Assembly: GCA_037576195.1 (NCBI GenBank)
Contig: CM075103.1
Location: 7,440,001-7,504,000 of the forward strand
Direction of reading: 5' to 3'
DNA from: Phytoseiulus persimilis
Lineage: Eukaryota; Arthropoda; Arachnida; Mesostigmata; Phytoseiidae
DNA: 64,000 nt
Shown: one piece after another, positions 25,437 through 36,334 of the stretch
Layout of the letters: the number at the start of each line of letters is the position of its first letter
Position numbering within the stretch: position 1 is the stretch's first letter
Notes under the pieces: model-generated
Databases searched by the model: none
Told to the model about the DNA's origin: nothing
What the model saw: the letters and a program-made list of their open reading frames with translations, nothing else
Translations under genes and position numbers: made by a program

Positions 25437-26690
25437 ACGGAAGTGGGATGTGTTTGACCGTTAATTTGAAGTACGGCGACATGGCCTGACGCTTGCTGAA
25501 TCTGGAGTGAAAAGCGGCCGACACTCAAGCGACAGACAGATAGAGTAGCAGAGGCATCTGCAACAGGAAAACAGTTTCCTGACACCTGGACCGCAGCTCA
25601 CGCTCTATCTATTAGACTGCCGAACTGCCCCCTTCTAGTTCCGAGACCCGGGTTGCATCGATCCGTCCCAATTGGTTCGTTCAGGACTCCCGACCATCGA
25701 TCCATCCACGCATCCGTGCGTCGATCAATCCCTTCGAACATTCATTCGATTTGATTGCTGAGCTCTTCTTCTACAGCAGGAACCGGTGTCACAACCGACA
25801 TCGGGAGGCAGATGCGTCCGTTCACACTCCGAACGCTCACGGCGACTGCCGATTTCCGCTATGCGAGCTCAGCAGCAGAGGAGAAGAAGGAAAACCGGCG
25901 GCAGCGGAAGACACGGCGGAGAGACGTCCCCCGGTGGCCGCCAGGAACCAGCAACGGTTTTTTCCCCGTCCTGGTGGACGATCTCCATCCACGCTGACGA
26001 AGACCGAGGCAGGGGCGGCGGCAGACGGGGACAGAACATTTGTCAATAGTTTGACGAGCTGATGGCGTATTCCATCGAGATCTGAACAGACAATTCCGTC
26101 TCGGTTAATAAATTTCTAATCGAAGCAAATGACACCACACGTCCGTCGCATCGAAACCGGGCGGTCGAGCGACGACTGCGCTAATGGTGCCACATGGCAT
26201 GTTAACATTTGCGAACGTTGGTTGGCTTTCCTTCCGGCGAGATTCCGTCGTTTCTGGCCGCTACGAGTAACCGTTCTCCGACAACACCTATAGCGCCATC
26301 TGGTTGTGGTCTGCGTAAACTCGGTTCCATGTTGGTGTTCCTCTCACTGCGCTCCAGGCTCGGAAACGCGTCGGCATTTCAGTCGATCGGTGGTTTGTGT
26401 TGACATTCTCGGGAGAGTGTCTGAAATCGAAATTGTTTCTGTGCTCGTCCCCGATTTTTCCAAAACTTGAGGAATGCCTCGCAACGGCGACCTTTGGACT
26501 CACGTAGGAGTCGTTGAGCGACGCGGAACTCCGGTTTCTCGAGCGGCTGAGACCATCAAAGCCTCCTTCTCGATCCTCGCGGAATTCTTCGCCAAAGTGG
26601 AATTCCGTGAAATGAGAAACACGACTATCTCGCGAATTGGAGCCCATAACGAAAAACGCAGGTGAACCCGTTCGGAAAACGAACGACTTC

Positions 26691-27026
26691 TTAATCTCTG
26701 GAAAGCGGTGGTTTCGGTGGTTTGGCGTTTGAAGGGATCACCCATGGGATGCGATGCGGTTCCTTCAGAGGAAGATATTCCTCATAAATTTCTGTGGAAA
26801 AAAGTTTGAACACGTAGCAGCCGCCATCGTTCTTATCACAAACGTTCCAGTGCATGTTGTTGCTTTCCGTTTTGATCGCTTCTCGGTTTCCCCGAATTCC
26901 GCTCGAATCGAAGCAGAGCTTTCCAAGATCTGATAGAGGACCCGTGACGTATACCGCCGACCCGCACCGGCTGGGCTCTGTTCTCTCCGACAAATAATTC
27001 GAAACTCGGAAATTCCGCGCCGACAA
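26691..27026 (-). CDS. Candidate exon, cysteine-containing, possibly extracellular
   Basis: The 111 open codons are low in Arg/Pro over the central part. The readable core starts near CGSAVYVTGPLSDLGKLCFD and continues to a NNMHWNVCDKNDGGCYVFKL block; the four spaced cysteines suit an extracellular domain. Upstream on the minus strand lies a T-run (A11 on plus at 27025-27035) and several AGs (for example before AGCCCAGCC) that could form the 3' splice site. The frame stops at TAA after a PPKPP segment, so this could be a terminal exon. I cannot assign a family. It lies in line with the other minus-strand candidates. Confidence 0.24.
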   Translation of the reverse strand: MSARNFRVSNYLSERTEPSRCGSAVYVTGPLSDLGKLCFDSSGIRGNREAIKTESNNMHWNVCDKNDGGCYVFKLFSTEIYEEYLPLKEPHRIPWVIPSNAKPPKPPLSRD

Positions 27027-27049
27027 AAAAAAAAAGACTGGAGTTGAAG

Positions 27050-27210
27050 GCGATGTGACTCGACCCGATAACAGCCTCGATGCGATGAGCAGCTAAACTT
27101 TTGCAGATCGACGTACAGAAATTCTTAAGGGTGGTCAGGACGCGTTGATTCGTGAGAGGGGTCAACGGTAACTGAAGTAACGTTTCGGTGATTGACATCG
27201 CAAAGAACAC
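27050..27210 (-). CDS. Candidate exon, helical segment
   Basis: The frame runs through a leucine-rich, probably helical stretch (MSITETLLQLPLTPLTNQRV, then TLKNFCTSICKSLAAHRIEA). Such helices occur in the first half of GAIN domains of adhesion receptors, but that link is inference only. The exon would end before the T-run on the minus strand that probably serves the next acceptor. The intron to the 26691-27026 segment would then be about 60-100 nt. The nominal ORF runs on to 26836 in this frame, but that part overlaps the following candidate in another frame and is probably not translated. Confidence 0.2.
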
Positions 27211-27248
27211 GGCGGCTGTGGCACTCCCAATTTATTTCCAATATTCAA

Positions 27249-27440
27249 TCAACAACGAGCGAAAGTGGTCGTCTCCGCTCCATAGATCACCGATGGGGCC
27301 TCCATGACGCAGCTCTTTATTTCAAGCAGTGCTGTTTGGCGGGCAGCGTAAATTGAGGAGGTAAGCACATCCTCGTCTACTTCGAAAACGTGAAGTACCA
27401 ATCGTAGTTTTTCCTTGTTCGACTTACGAGCAGCGATCAT
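27249..27440 (-). CDS. Candidate exon, unknown function
   Basis: An open frame of 63 codons including the block VLHVFEVDEDVLTSSIYAAR, which is acidic and hydrophobic rather than Arg/Ser-rich. A strong donor-like CTC|GTAAGT on the minus strand lies at its 5' end, at about 27425. It would instead suit the end of a different-frame exon (27424-27660), so the two readings compete. I could not find a frame-consistent join between them. Confidence 0.13.
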   Translation of the reverse strand: MIAARKSNKEKLRLVLHVFEVDEDVLTSSIYAARQTALLEIKSCVMEAPSVIYGAETTTFARC

Positions 27441-29186
27441 TATTGATCGATGAAGGCCAGACTTGCTCGAACGATCGAGTCAGCTGTACACATATGAGAC
27501 ACTTTTTCTCGGACCGTTGTCTATGGCCAAGATAATCGCCAGCACGCATGCTCCGTGGAACGTTCGATGATGAGTCGGGGAGTTGGGTGGAAAGTCCCGC
27601 GAGCTTCATGAAGGATTTCGCAGGAGCTTGGAGCAAGAACTCTCTTGACCGTTCCCGCAACCACTAGCTCATAAGGCTTCCGCCATTCCAGCGAAACTCA
27701 TCTTTCAGAACAAGAAAGTATCGGATTTCGACTTTGCGCGCTCAGATTCACGAGATTCAATAACGCTCCACTCGATTCGGCTGCCGTTCCGAATTTCTGT
27801 TCTCGGTCAATCAGTCGCTCGGTGCTTCGTATCGTAGGACCCAGGACTTGGTAGAGCAGGGCGCATTCTCCATTCGACTCGGCTGTCCTATCGGGTCCAC
27901 AATAAACCAGATAGACTCGAACGGCATTCAGCTCGCCTACATAGCATCATCACCTAGGGGCATAATATCATTAATCAAGGAGAGAGCACTTAACCAGGCA
28001 CATAAAGTTTTGATGTTTTTATTCCCCGTTCCGCCTGCGGACCGACCGACAGATTGGCGATGCAGACACCCCAGAGCTTTCATTCCGCGTGCTTTCGGAG
28101 AGCGCGCTGTTTGTTTCCAAATAGAAAGAAAGAACACCGTGGAGTGAACGCTGTGCATATCGATAAGATAAAGCAGTCGCTTTTCACTTCTGCCTCCCGT
28201 TTTATTGCTCATCGCCAACAGCAGAATTCATTGCGATCAAACAGTCAAGAGAGTTCTCTGCAAACATCATTAGGCTCCTGTTAATAAAGACAATGCGCCG
28301 CTGTCTATCCAAGCAGCCCGGCGTCGAGCATGTCGAGTAAGAAGATCAATCCGCAGGTGCAGCGGAACCCGTTTGTGTTCCCATAAAATACTCTTTGACC
28401 TTTCGAACTCCATGATCTTCGGAGAGAAAGAAAACTTTACGAGGTCTGTCTGGAACGATGTGACTGATCTGATTCATTCGAGCAGTCTACAAACGCTCTA
28501 GAACTGGAGGCTGCGCGGCCAACTATCGTAACCCATACGGCGCCATCCGACCACAGCGATTCCTGACCAGCCGCTTGGAGTGACTCACCCATTCCGAACT
28601 ATAACCGCTCGATCCCGCACTCAGTGTTTCCCCCATGAGTCAAGCCGCGGAGCTCGGAGCATCTAGATGACGTTTCGAAATCCGATAGATCTGGCGCACG
28701 CTGGCAGAGTGAAGAGCGTAGTCGTAGATCGACGATCTGCGTCGTACGACAGACGTGCGTACAAGACAGAGATACAGTCCGACACTACGTTCTATCGCAC
28801 ATGAAACAACATCACGATCTCGGCATGAGTTCCATGACCCGAGCACGCAAGTCTCTCAACAAGAGCTACTCTTTGCACACGTGGGGATAAGAGAGTCACG
28901 ATCTCAGAATGGAAGCGTTCGGGGCGGCTCGATGGAGTGAGAAAAATCAGGCTGTCATGGAGTCGGTCCCGATACCGCAAAATTAGACCGAAACCCCCCA
29001 TCCGTTGTAGTCGGGAGACTTTCGTACGTTTCCTTTTCGTTTCATCGATTTTCCCGTCGATGCCCATGCGATGATTGAATCGATGGATGGATGATGTTTG
29101 GAAGTAGGCGCTTGTAGCGTAACTGTCTCCAACTCTCCAGATTTTCAGGAGGATCGTGACTATCGAACGCTATAAACGAGTGTCAC

Positions 29187-29412
29187 CTCGAGTGAGTGAC
29201 GCTCATGCGTTCTTGTGACGAAATGAATATCGGTCGGGAATTCATCCAGCGAACCGTTATGTCTGCTATCCATGGCGTACCGGTATTTCCAACAACGGCC
29301 GAACAGTCGACGCTGTCTACATCAAACGTGCAGGTTTGCGTTATTGAGCTGCCGAAACCCGGACTGAAATGACTTTTTAGGTCAAATGATGTGGTTGTTC
29401 CGAAGAGACACA
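29187..29412 (-). CDS. Candidate internal exon bounded by plausible splice sites
   Basis: On the minus strand a pyrimidine tract (ATTTCCATCTTTCCCGAG) precedes 29412, and a donor CGAG|GTGACA ends the segment at 29187. The frame between them is open for about 75 codons. It reads through residues such as TCTFDVDSVDCSAVVGNTG and PWIADITVRWMNS: beta-strand-like and low in Arg/Pro. Two cysteines close together and two tryptophans suggest an extracellular module, but I recognise no family. It lies in line with the LamG-like exons, about 2 kb downstream on the same strand. Confidence 0.28.
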
Positions 29413-30750
29413 CTCGGGAAAGATGGAAATCGCGGGTTTCGCTTTATCCTCCGTCGATCGTGTTCGAACCAACGAGGAATTCGATGGGATCGGGCCCACA
29501 GTCCCCGCCCGAGACCGTGTTAGACAGAGGTCACGTCGTACGCTATCGCTGCGATCGACAGACCCTCCGTCAGAGACGAGTCGTGTCCGGGAATTTTTTT
29601 CCTGGACTGAGCTCGGCTGCCTCAGAAAATCGAAAAAAAAAACATCAACGGAAGAAGTGCGGGCCAAAAAGTGGGTATCATCACCGAGTTTCACAAGAAC
29701 TCAACGGACTTGAGGCCGTGACATTTTCTCCGCAGTCTGTGCCGACGCTAATTCGCAAATGTTCCGAACGACGGCTCTGCATTTTCACTGCGCATCGTGA
29801 TTTGGATATTCGCGCGACGCGAGTGATCCCTCGCGATCCATCAGTGCTCGGAAATCTTATCGGGATATATAAATACTCAGCCAGACGAGCCCAATCGAGT
29901 ATCTGTGTGTTTGGCGCGTCCCAACGCCGGTTTCATGGAAGTATCTGTCCGTGTGTCTGGCTGTCTATCAGTGGAAATCGCGCACCAAAGTGCCAACGGC
30001 AGTAACCTTGAGTTTTGGCGCCAAACTGACGTCACAGCTCGGGGACCCGGATCACTGTTGCTGCTGTTGGCAGTGCTTTTGCGGAGAGTAGCCCTGATCT
30101 GGGTCAATGTTGAGGAGAACTTACACAACGATGGGACGAGAACAAACGAATCGCGTCGCTAAATTATGTAGCAGGCGAGCAGGCGCGCCGTCGTAGAGGA
30201 AGCTGTCCCTAACACGAAGCTTTTCGTGTACGGAACGCTACGGCAAGGTCTGGTGGCCGCGCGGATAGTTGGCTGGAACGCTGAAGGACGGAACTTAAGT
30301 GCTCTTAATGACCAAGTGCGTCACATCTGCTAGAACGAAACGTGCCGGAGAGCTCTAACGATCGGCCTGAACCTTAGATCGCTTTGTTGGCCGCTTGTCG
30401 GTCAACCCCTCGGGTCGTTGAGATCGATCGATAGCGAAACTTGCGGTGTCAGAGTTGAAACCCCCAGTGCCGCCCCGCTCCTTGAGGATGGCAACGGCGG
30501 AGGGAGAAGCGAAACCATTGAACGTTCGTGGCCATCCATTATCGCTCAGAATAATCAACGAATAGATGACCGAACCAACGAACGAATGAAGGTAGAGCAA
30601 ACAGCGGATGTCAACTGATCGTCATTGAAACGCTCACATCGAGGCATACTCGTCATCGATCGGATGTTCTGCTTCTCTTTTTCTGACGACTCGGACCGGC
30701 CTGGACAGTAGCAGCTCGACCGGCATGGTCGTCGAAACACCCAGACGGTT

Positions 30751-31020
30751 CTAGGAGGAAGTGATTTTATCCGTCCAGTCGTTGTCGTTAATCACTGTCC
30801 ATCGCTCTCCATCCCGCGAGAACATCGTGACTAAAAAATAAACAGAAGAGGAAAACGGTTTCTTCAACAGTTGAACAGTCGATGGGCAACTAAGATTTTC
30901 CTCCTCAGCGACGCTAACCAATCCTGGTGGCACGGTTGCACCGTCCCGGAAGAATCCGACATTGATCCCGATTTCCTTAAATCGTGTTGCATCACTATCT
31001 GTGCCGACGGCACCTAGCAC
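30751..31020 (-). CDS. Candidate exon(s), possible extracellular module
   Basis: 89 open codons on the minus strand with the clearest coding-like composition in the window: about 37% of codons begin with G by hand count, and the residues are Asp/Glu/Val/Gly-rich. Inside, a textbook-looking 3' splice site (a pyrimidine-rich stretch ending in TTTTTTAG) is followed at 30830 by the segment TMFSRDGERWTVINDNDW. That segment resembles the S.DG..WT strand of discoidin (F5/8C) domains, but the rest of such a domain is not visible. If the acceptor is used, the upstream part of the frame is a separate exon or intron. The frame stops at TAG shortly after. Confidence 0.27.
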   Translation of the reverse strand: MLGAVGTDSDATRFKEIGINVGFFRDGATVPPGLVSVAEEENLSCPSTVQLLKKPFSSSVYFLVTMFSRDGERWTVINDNDWTDKITSS

Positions 31021-31375
31021 CCGCGGTTTCGATTAATCTTCAGACAACGAGTGGGAACCCATATGGCTTCGATTATTTCCGTCCACATCGAGGAGGCGAG
31101 TGATATCGTCGAGTGGTGACCTCCAGCGTGAAAAATGGAAAATGTAAAATATCCGCTCGGGGTTCTCACTCCCGCCACAACGTTTCTGTGTCATTTCTCT
31201 TCCGTCTCCACGACTGCGTGGGTAATTCGAGGCGTGGAAATGAAATCTTCGCTTTTCTCTAGCATCAAGCTCCATCTCAATCTGATCAAGGAATGAGTTT
31301 TTTCTCGTCCACCCGGAGTTAGAGAGAAGTTTCTTCCGTTCCGTATTTCGAAAGAATTTCCAGAGCAGGTCCTAC

Positions 31376-31533
31376 GAATTCCTGCGGTACGATCCATAGG
31401 AGTCTCCGCGAAAAGTCTTTCTATATGTGATCTCTCGATTGCTTCGTACCAACGGAAGATTCGAATTTCGTCAATAAATAGCTTGCTAGATCCGTTCGAT
31501 CGCACATTTCGCCTCGGGACAAGCTGGTCGCGT
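31376..31533 (-). CDS. Candidate exon: C-terminal part of a LamG_3-like domain
   Basis: A long pyrimidine tract (31620 down to about 31555 on the minus strand) and the acceptor AACAG lead into this segment at 31533. It reads KLFIDEIRIFRWYEAIERSH followed by IERLF, a close match to the LamG_3 ending 'G.IDEvRIynraLs.eEI..ly'. The domain should end soon after, and a possible donor (ATTC|GTAGGA) lies at 31376, although the frame stays open to 31191. A splice from 32230 to 31533 would be in phase and would put about 34 residues between the two LamG motifs, the usual spacing. These domains are extracellular, ligand- or carbohydrate-binding beta sandwiches. The parent protein is unknown. Confidence 0.4.
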
Positions 31534-32229
31534 CTGTTACATTCTGCTCAGAATCCATGAAAAGGTTGACGGGAAGATCGACGGCAAGAAAAGAAGGAAA
31601 AGAAAGATCAGGAAGCAGAAGTCAAAGCGCTTAGCACGGACCAGCCCAACATGCAGCAGCTTTTGCCGCGGCCAGAATCGCTTCACTGCAACAGCGGACG
31701 AACAACACGGAGAAGAAGATGCTTCTTCGACGTTGCTCACAGAAGTGACTAGCTGACCGCTGGCTTCGTCCATCCGCCAGCCTGTGTTCAGTTGATCCAC
31801 CGGCGAGAGCGAGCGACAAGGTGGTGCCCACGGAGAACAATGCATGAAAAATGGGTATCATGTTCGGATTCGGAAGAAAAAAAATCAATTTGGGCGAAGC
31901 ATTTGTGTTAATGGCTCCGATGGATGCGCGATCCTCATCCTCATGATCGTCATCTGGGTTCCAGTCAGACGCAGACCGTTTTCGGTCTGTCTGTCACGAA
32001 CAGAAAGACAACAGACAGCCGCTTGGACTTAAACGAACAACAAAGAGATAGCCAGCCGAACAGTGCGTAAATCAGTCGATCAACGTCTGGACGGTTTTCT
32101 ATTGTTCTGAAGTAGGCACTCGAATTCAGAAATCAGGTTCAGCCTCTCATCTGAAATTCGCCAACTAGAGTTTTTCCAAATTCCTCCGGGCACTCAATCT
32201 TCTCGCTGAACCACACGACCCCACGCGAC

Positions 32230-32342
32230 CGGATCCGCTGAGGGTGAAACAACAACAAGACATTCAAGTCGCTGCCATTGATTAACAACCTCAAATAAGT
32301 TCCGTCGAAGCTGATGACAGAGCCAATCCGAAAGGATACCAC
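32230..32342 (-). CDS. Candidate exon: central strand of a LamG_3-like domain
   Basis: The minus strand reads SVISFDGTYLRLLINGSDLN, matching the LamG_3 core 'W.hVavtfDg..lrlYvNG' except that the Trp and His lie outside or are missing. A likely acceptor TGTCATCAG would start the exon at 32310 just before the FDG residues. The proposed donor at 32229 (CCG|GTCGCG) is weak. The frame continues to a stop at 32139. I could not find the N-terminal half of the domain (the FTV.aW strand) with certainty. It should lie at higher coordinates, as should the start of the gene. Confidence 0.38.
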
Positions 32343-32893
32343 TCAAGGTGGGCTTTCCCCTGCCGCCCCCCTCAATACGCCACTGGAAGCCCGTCGGAAA
32401 TAAATGTTTGAGAAGACGAATCATCAAGAATCGTCGTTCGCGGACGAAGTTCCGCTCCATCACATTTACGATGACTTCATTTTGGAGTTCATTTCCGTAT
32501 CATTTTATCGTGTCTCCGTTCAGCATTCATTTCTGTGAATCCGTACCGATCGCCGCCCGATCCTGCCCAAGCGTGTACGGTGATTGAACATCATTCGCTC
32601 GGAGTTGACTTCCTAAGTTTCGCTCTTCAATCAGTGGTTGACCTTTGTTTTCAATCCGCAACCATCATCGAAGCTTTTCCAAATGTTTGCTGATCCTAAT
32701 AATCAATCGTTGTTGGTATGCTCCTCTCGTGATCAATTAGGTTCCGTCACCGTCGTTAATCACAACACACCACTGTGTTCATTACCAGCAAGGATGCACC
32801 TCCGGCCCGACGGCGGAAAATCCTCATCAAAAAGTTTAAATTGAATTGTCAGCGCAAGCGGCGGTGTAGATCATCCGAGCGAGGAGCGCTGTA

Positions 32894-32906
32894 TTTTTTT
32901 TTTTTT
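32894..32906 (+). repeat. Poly(T) run of 13
   Basis: A T13 run followed by CCCGCGG. On the minus strand it is an A-run and therefore not a splice tract for the candidate gene. Confidence 0.85.
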
Positions 32907-33849
32907 CCCGCGGAGTCGTGACTGATCTTCTGTCGCCTTCATCATTCGAATGATAAGTACGTGAACGATTTCGCAACTGAGTTTGACAATTATACATGCG
33001 ATCTTTCAAGTGCGATCCGTACAGCCGCTGATAGAATTGGCAAATCAATCTTGGAGCGGTCTCCCTGGGTTTTGTTCGAATAATTCCGTCCCCGCGTTTC
33101 CCTCTATCTGCCACACGACCGTGCTAACCTCAGGTACGGAAAAGTGCGTCAAACTCACGAGACGTGCGCCGTGATCTACGCGGTTAATGCTCACTCTGTG
33201 CCCGTCACTTATTCCAGAGTGCTCCTCGTCTTCCACCTCACGCGCGTTTCCGAGCGGAGGTTTCGACCCCAGACGGAAACGAGGGAAATCGCCGGACTCA
33301 GTGTCAAAACCCGGAGGGAGGAACACTGAGAAGCCCGATATCGTCGTCGGAGATCCGAACCCTCAGGAGCTCTGGAACCTATTCAGACACTCAATGACTC
33401 GCAGCAGAAGTGACGGCACCAGCCGTCTGCCGTAGTTTACCAAAGGTCACGAAAGGAATTCTCATCGCCGCTTCGGCGACGCGACGGCAACCGATCGTCG
33501 CCTTCAGAGGTAACACCGCCGACCAGAACGCTGATTCGCGACGGAGCGTCAAGGGACGCAGCAGCCGGGCCCTGCAGTCGGTGCTCCGCAGTCATGGCGT
33601 CAGACCTTCGAGAATTTTGGCGGGAAAAAAGCCCGCCAAAACCGACAGACCGATGCGCAGACGAATAGAAGTACCGTGTCTGGCTATTTAAACGAAGAAA
33701 GGAAGGATACCAATAGAGCAACGATAACCGCGATCAGAGACGCTCCTGGACGGCGCTGCGGTGCGTTTCAATCGAGTTCGTCATTCGAATTTATAGCTAG
33801 AGTGATCAATGAGAATTCGCGATAAGGAGTCCATGAGCTTCTCTGAATA

Positions 33850-34177
33850 ATGGAGAAAACAACGGAGATCAGGGTCGTTGTCGATCCGCAACCGTTTGCC
33901 AGTCCTCATTCATTTCCGTCGGAGTACAAAATCCCCGACAGCGACGCATTCGGCATATGCAGAGCAATTCGTCCAGATGTATGTGCAGGAATCCGATTCG
34001 CGCGAGGATCCCGCGAACAATTTCGCTACGGCGCGCTGGACCGGATCCGAGCTAAACGACGAAAATCACGCGCGACAGACCCCTCCTTCCCGTTCCGTGG
34101 ACTCCGTCTGTCGTGGCAGCGTTCGGCCCTTCGGTTCCGGTTCGTACATGTTTCCAGAGTCCATGGACTCGCAATGA
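33850..34177 (+). CDS. Candidate ORF pair in two overlapping frames, unknown function
   Basis: An ATG at 33850 opens a frame that is coding-like for about 35 codons (MEKTTEIRVVVDPQPF and onward). From about 33950 a different frame looks better, reading SAYAEQFVQMYVQESDSRED and then a Ser/Asn/Glu-rich stretch ending SYMFPESMDSQ at a TGA (34177). The first frame itself stays open to 34299. A change of frame near 33940-33960 (by a sequencing or assembly slip, a short intron, or decay) would join the good halves. Chance overlap is equally possible. No domain is recognised. Confidence 0.17.
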
Positions 34178-34514
34178 CTCAGCGCTTGGAAATTCTGGGC
34201 CCTTTGCGGCCAACAGCATCAGGAAGTCGGCACAGGAGGCAGATGGGAACGCTGCCCGGGAGACACGAGACAAAATGCACTGAAATTACAAACACTTGAC
34301 AAAGCAACAGGCGCCATCGGTTCTCATCTGACCGCTCTGCTCGGCTTCCCGGTCAACTGAACAGATGGTCGGGTAGGTCTTGCCAGAGAAGGCGTAGAAC
34401 GCGTGTCCCTTGATAAATGAAGCAAACGGGAGAGCATCATTCTGCCAAGCACTAAATATAGATTGGCGATCCCGTCGTCGACACTCCTGGCGCTCCTGCT
34501 GCTGTCGCCATTGT

Positions 34515-34538
34515 TGCTGCTGCTGCTGCTGCTGCTGC
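34515..34538. repeat. (TGC)8 microsatellite in a wider TGC/GCC-rich block
   Basis: Eight perfect TGC units inside an imperfect block from about 34495 to 34580. On the minus strand it encodes a glutamine run in one frame and an alanine run in another. The glutamine frame stays open for about 70 codons afterwards (to about 34263), but the alanine frame is open as well. No gene is called. Confidence 0.9.
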
Positions 34539-36310
34539 CGTTAGTGCTGTAGCTGCTTTTGCCACTGCTGCTGCCGGCTGTGACAGCTGCCGGTCACCTG
34601 TCAAGCCCGCAGCCCGAAAGGATAGCACGACATCGTACAACTGACAGAAATAAATTCCCCAAGACTGCTCCACTGGAAACAATCGAGGGGATCTGGTCGA
34701 ATGCGTCCGCAAGGATCCGCGCTATCGAATGATTCTGACGGATGAGTTCCGGGCTCTCGAAGAACGTCGTTGGCCGCGATCCCATCGAACGTTCGTGAAA
34801 CAGTCCGCAAGCTCCGTTGTTTCCAGATGCGGATGCGAATTTCAGGAGCAGGGAGGACATTGCGGACGAACTCCGGAGAACATTCGACACCATGATAGTC
34901 GGAAACAGGAAGGATTTTCCCAGATGGTCGCGATAGAGCTCTCGGAAAAGAGAACGGTGGGGATAATGACCGCGTCTCTCGGGATTTCTGCTTTTCCGTG
35001 GTCGATTAGTCGGAGCATATGCTAAAGTCACTCGGTCAAGAATGTGATCCAGGCTGATGACATCGAATTTTATGGGCCGATAACTGCCAGGGTGGATGCG
35101 GAAACACTCCAGCTGTTACCTAATGATTTTTGAGCGTGATTAAGAACGCGAGAATGTTTGCTGTGTCATAAGAAATCCGGGCGGAACGATCAAGCTCGCG
35201 AGCGGACTTCGTAACGACCAGCGCAAACCAGATGCGACTCACCCAAGGAAGATCCCAAATGTTCGATGGATGAGCCTCGCAGCGAATTGCGCTCGATGCT
35301 CCGCTGCGAAATCCGGAATACTGTTGAGGACGTCTCAAACCGAGATTCCGAAGATAAAAACACGAGCCGCCACCAATTCGTATCGCGAATCAGCTACTGG
35401 GTTTCAGTGCGAATGAATGTTTTCTGAATGGTTAGGAATGGTCCACATAGTTGATTATCGCATTCGTTCTCCCTCGTTGCCCGCATTCCGGTGAAGCACG
35501 CCATCATCGGGTCTCTGAGGAGGGAGCTATACGGTAACGCAATGTCTTGGGGTGTGTTTCTGAGTGCGTGTCCAGAATGCAAAATGATTCTACCATCAGG
35601 ATCTTACGAGAGCCCTTCCTTGGAAACTCCCGCTCACATGTTTTGTCTTTCATTTCGCAGCCCGGCCGCCCAGCAGTTCAACTCTTCTTTAGTCCGGTGA
35701 TCGTGTTCTATAGTCCGCTTCAGAAGACAGGAGTTCTACTACAAATCAGCATAAAACATCACACCTTCACTAGAATTTTCTGAACATGCAACCAGCACCT
35801 CTGGCTTGTTGGGTGTGATTTTCGTATTCTTTTTTTCTTTTTCGGTCGCCTTTCCGCCGTCTGTGGTATTGTCTCACCAGGAGCGTTATGATGTTATCAT
35901 AAATCCTCAGCGAAACTCTTCCCCTGGACGCCTGACTTGAAGTTCGTGAATGGCGGCGACTAATTTGATGTTTTGTTGCTCGCAACCAAATGGCCGAAGC
36001 ATTCTGCTCGACGCCTAGAAGAGCATAAACTGTGTTATGTCTTACGACTGTAGCGAGGGTTCTCCAGTGGGAACGAGGCGTCCGAACATAATTGAAAGGA
36101 ACGGAAGATAGACAGACGTAACGACAGGAAAGATTAAAAAGAACGCCAACGGTCACCGGGGTTGCATCCAGGAGAGCTCCGAGATGAAAATCGAGCGATG
36201 AGGAACAACTCTCGGAAGGAGTTTTCGGAAAGTTGCCTTCCTCGCTTCACTTCGATGTTGCACCTAAATCATTCTTCGCATCCTGGACCTCATCTCGAAC
36301 TCTCATCTCA

Positions 36311-36334
36311 ATGAATGAATGAATGCATGCATGC
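36311..36334. repeat. ATGA/ATGC tetranucleotide repeat
   Basis: Three ATGA units followed by three ATGC units (ATGCATGCATGC). Confidence 0.85.

Noticed and set aside
33045-33180. Minus-strand STVVWQIEGNAGTELFEQ as the missing first half of the LamG domain
   Set aside because: The pattern is tempting, but no GT donor exists between the Trp and the stop, so it cannot be an exon in that frame.
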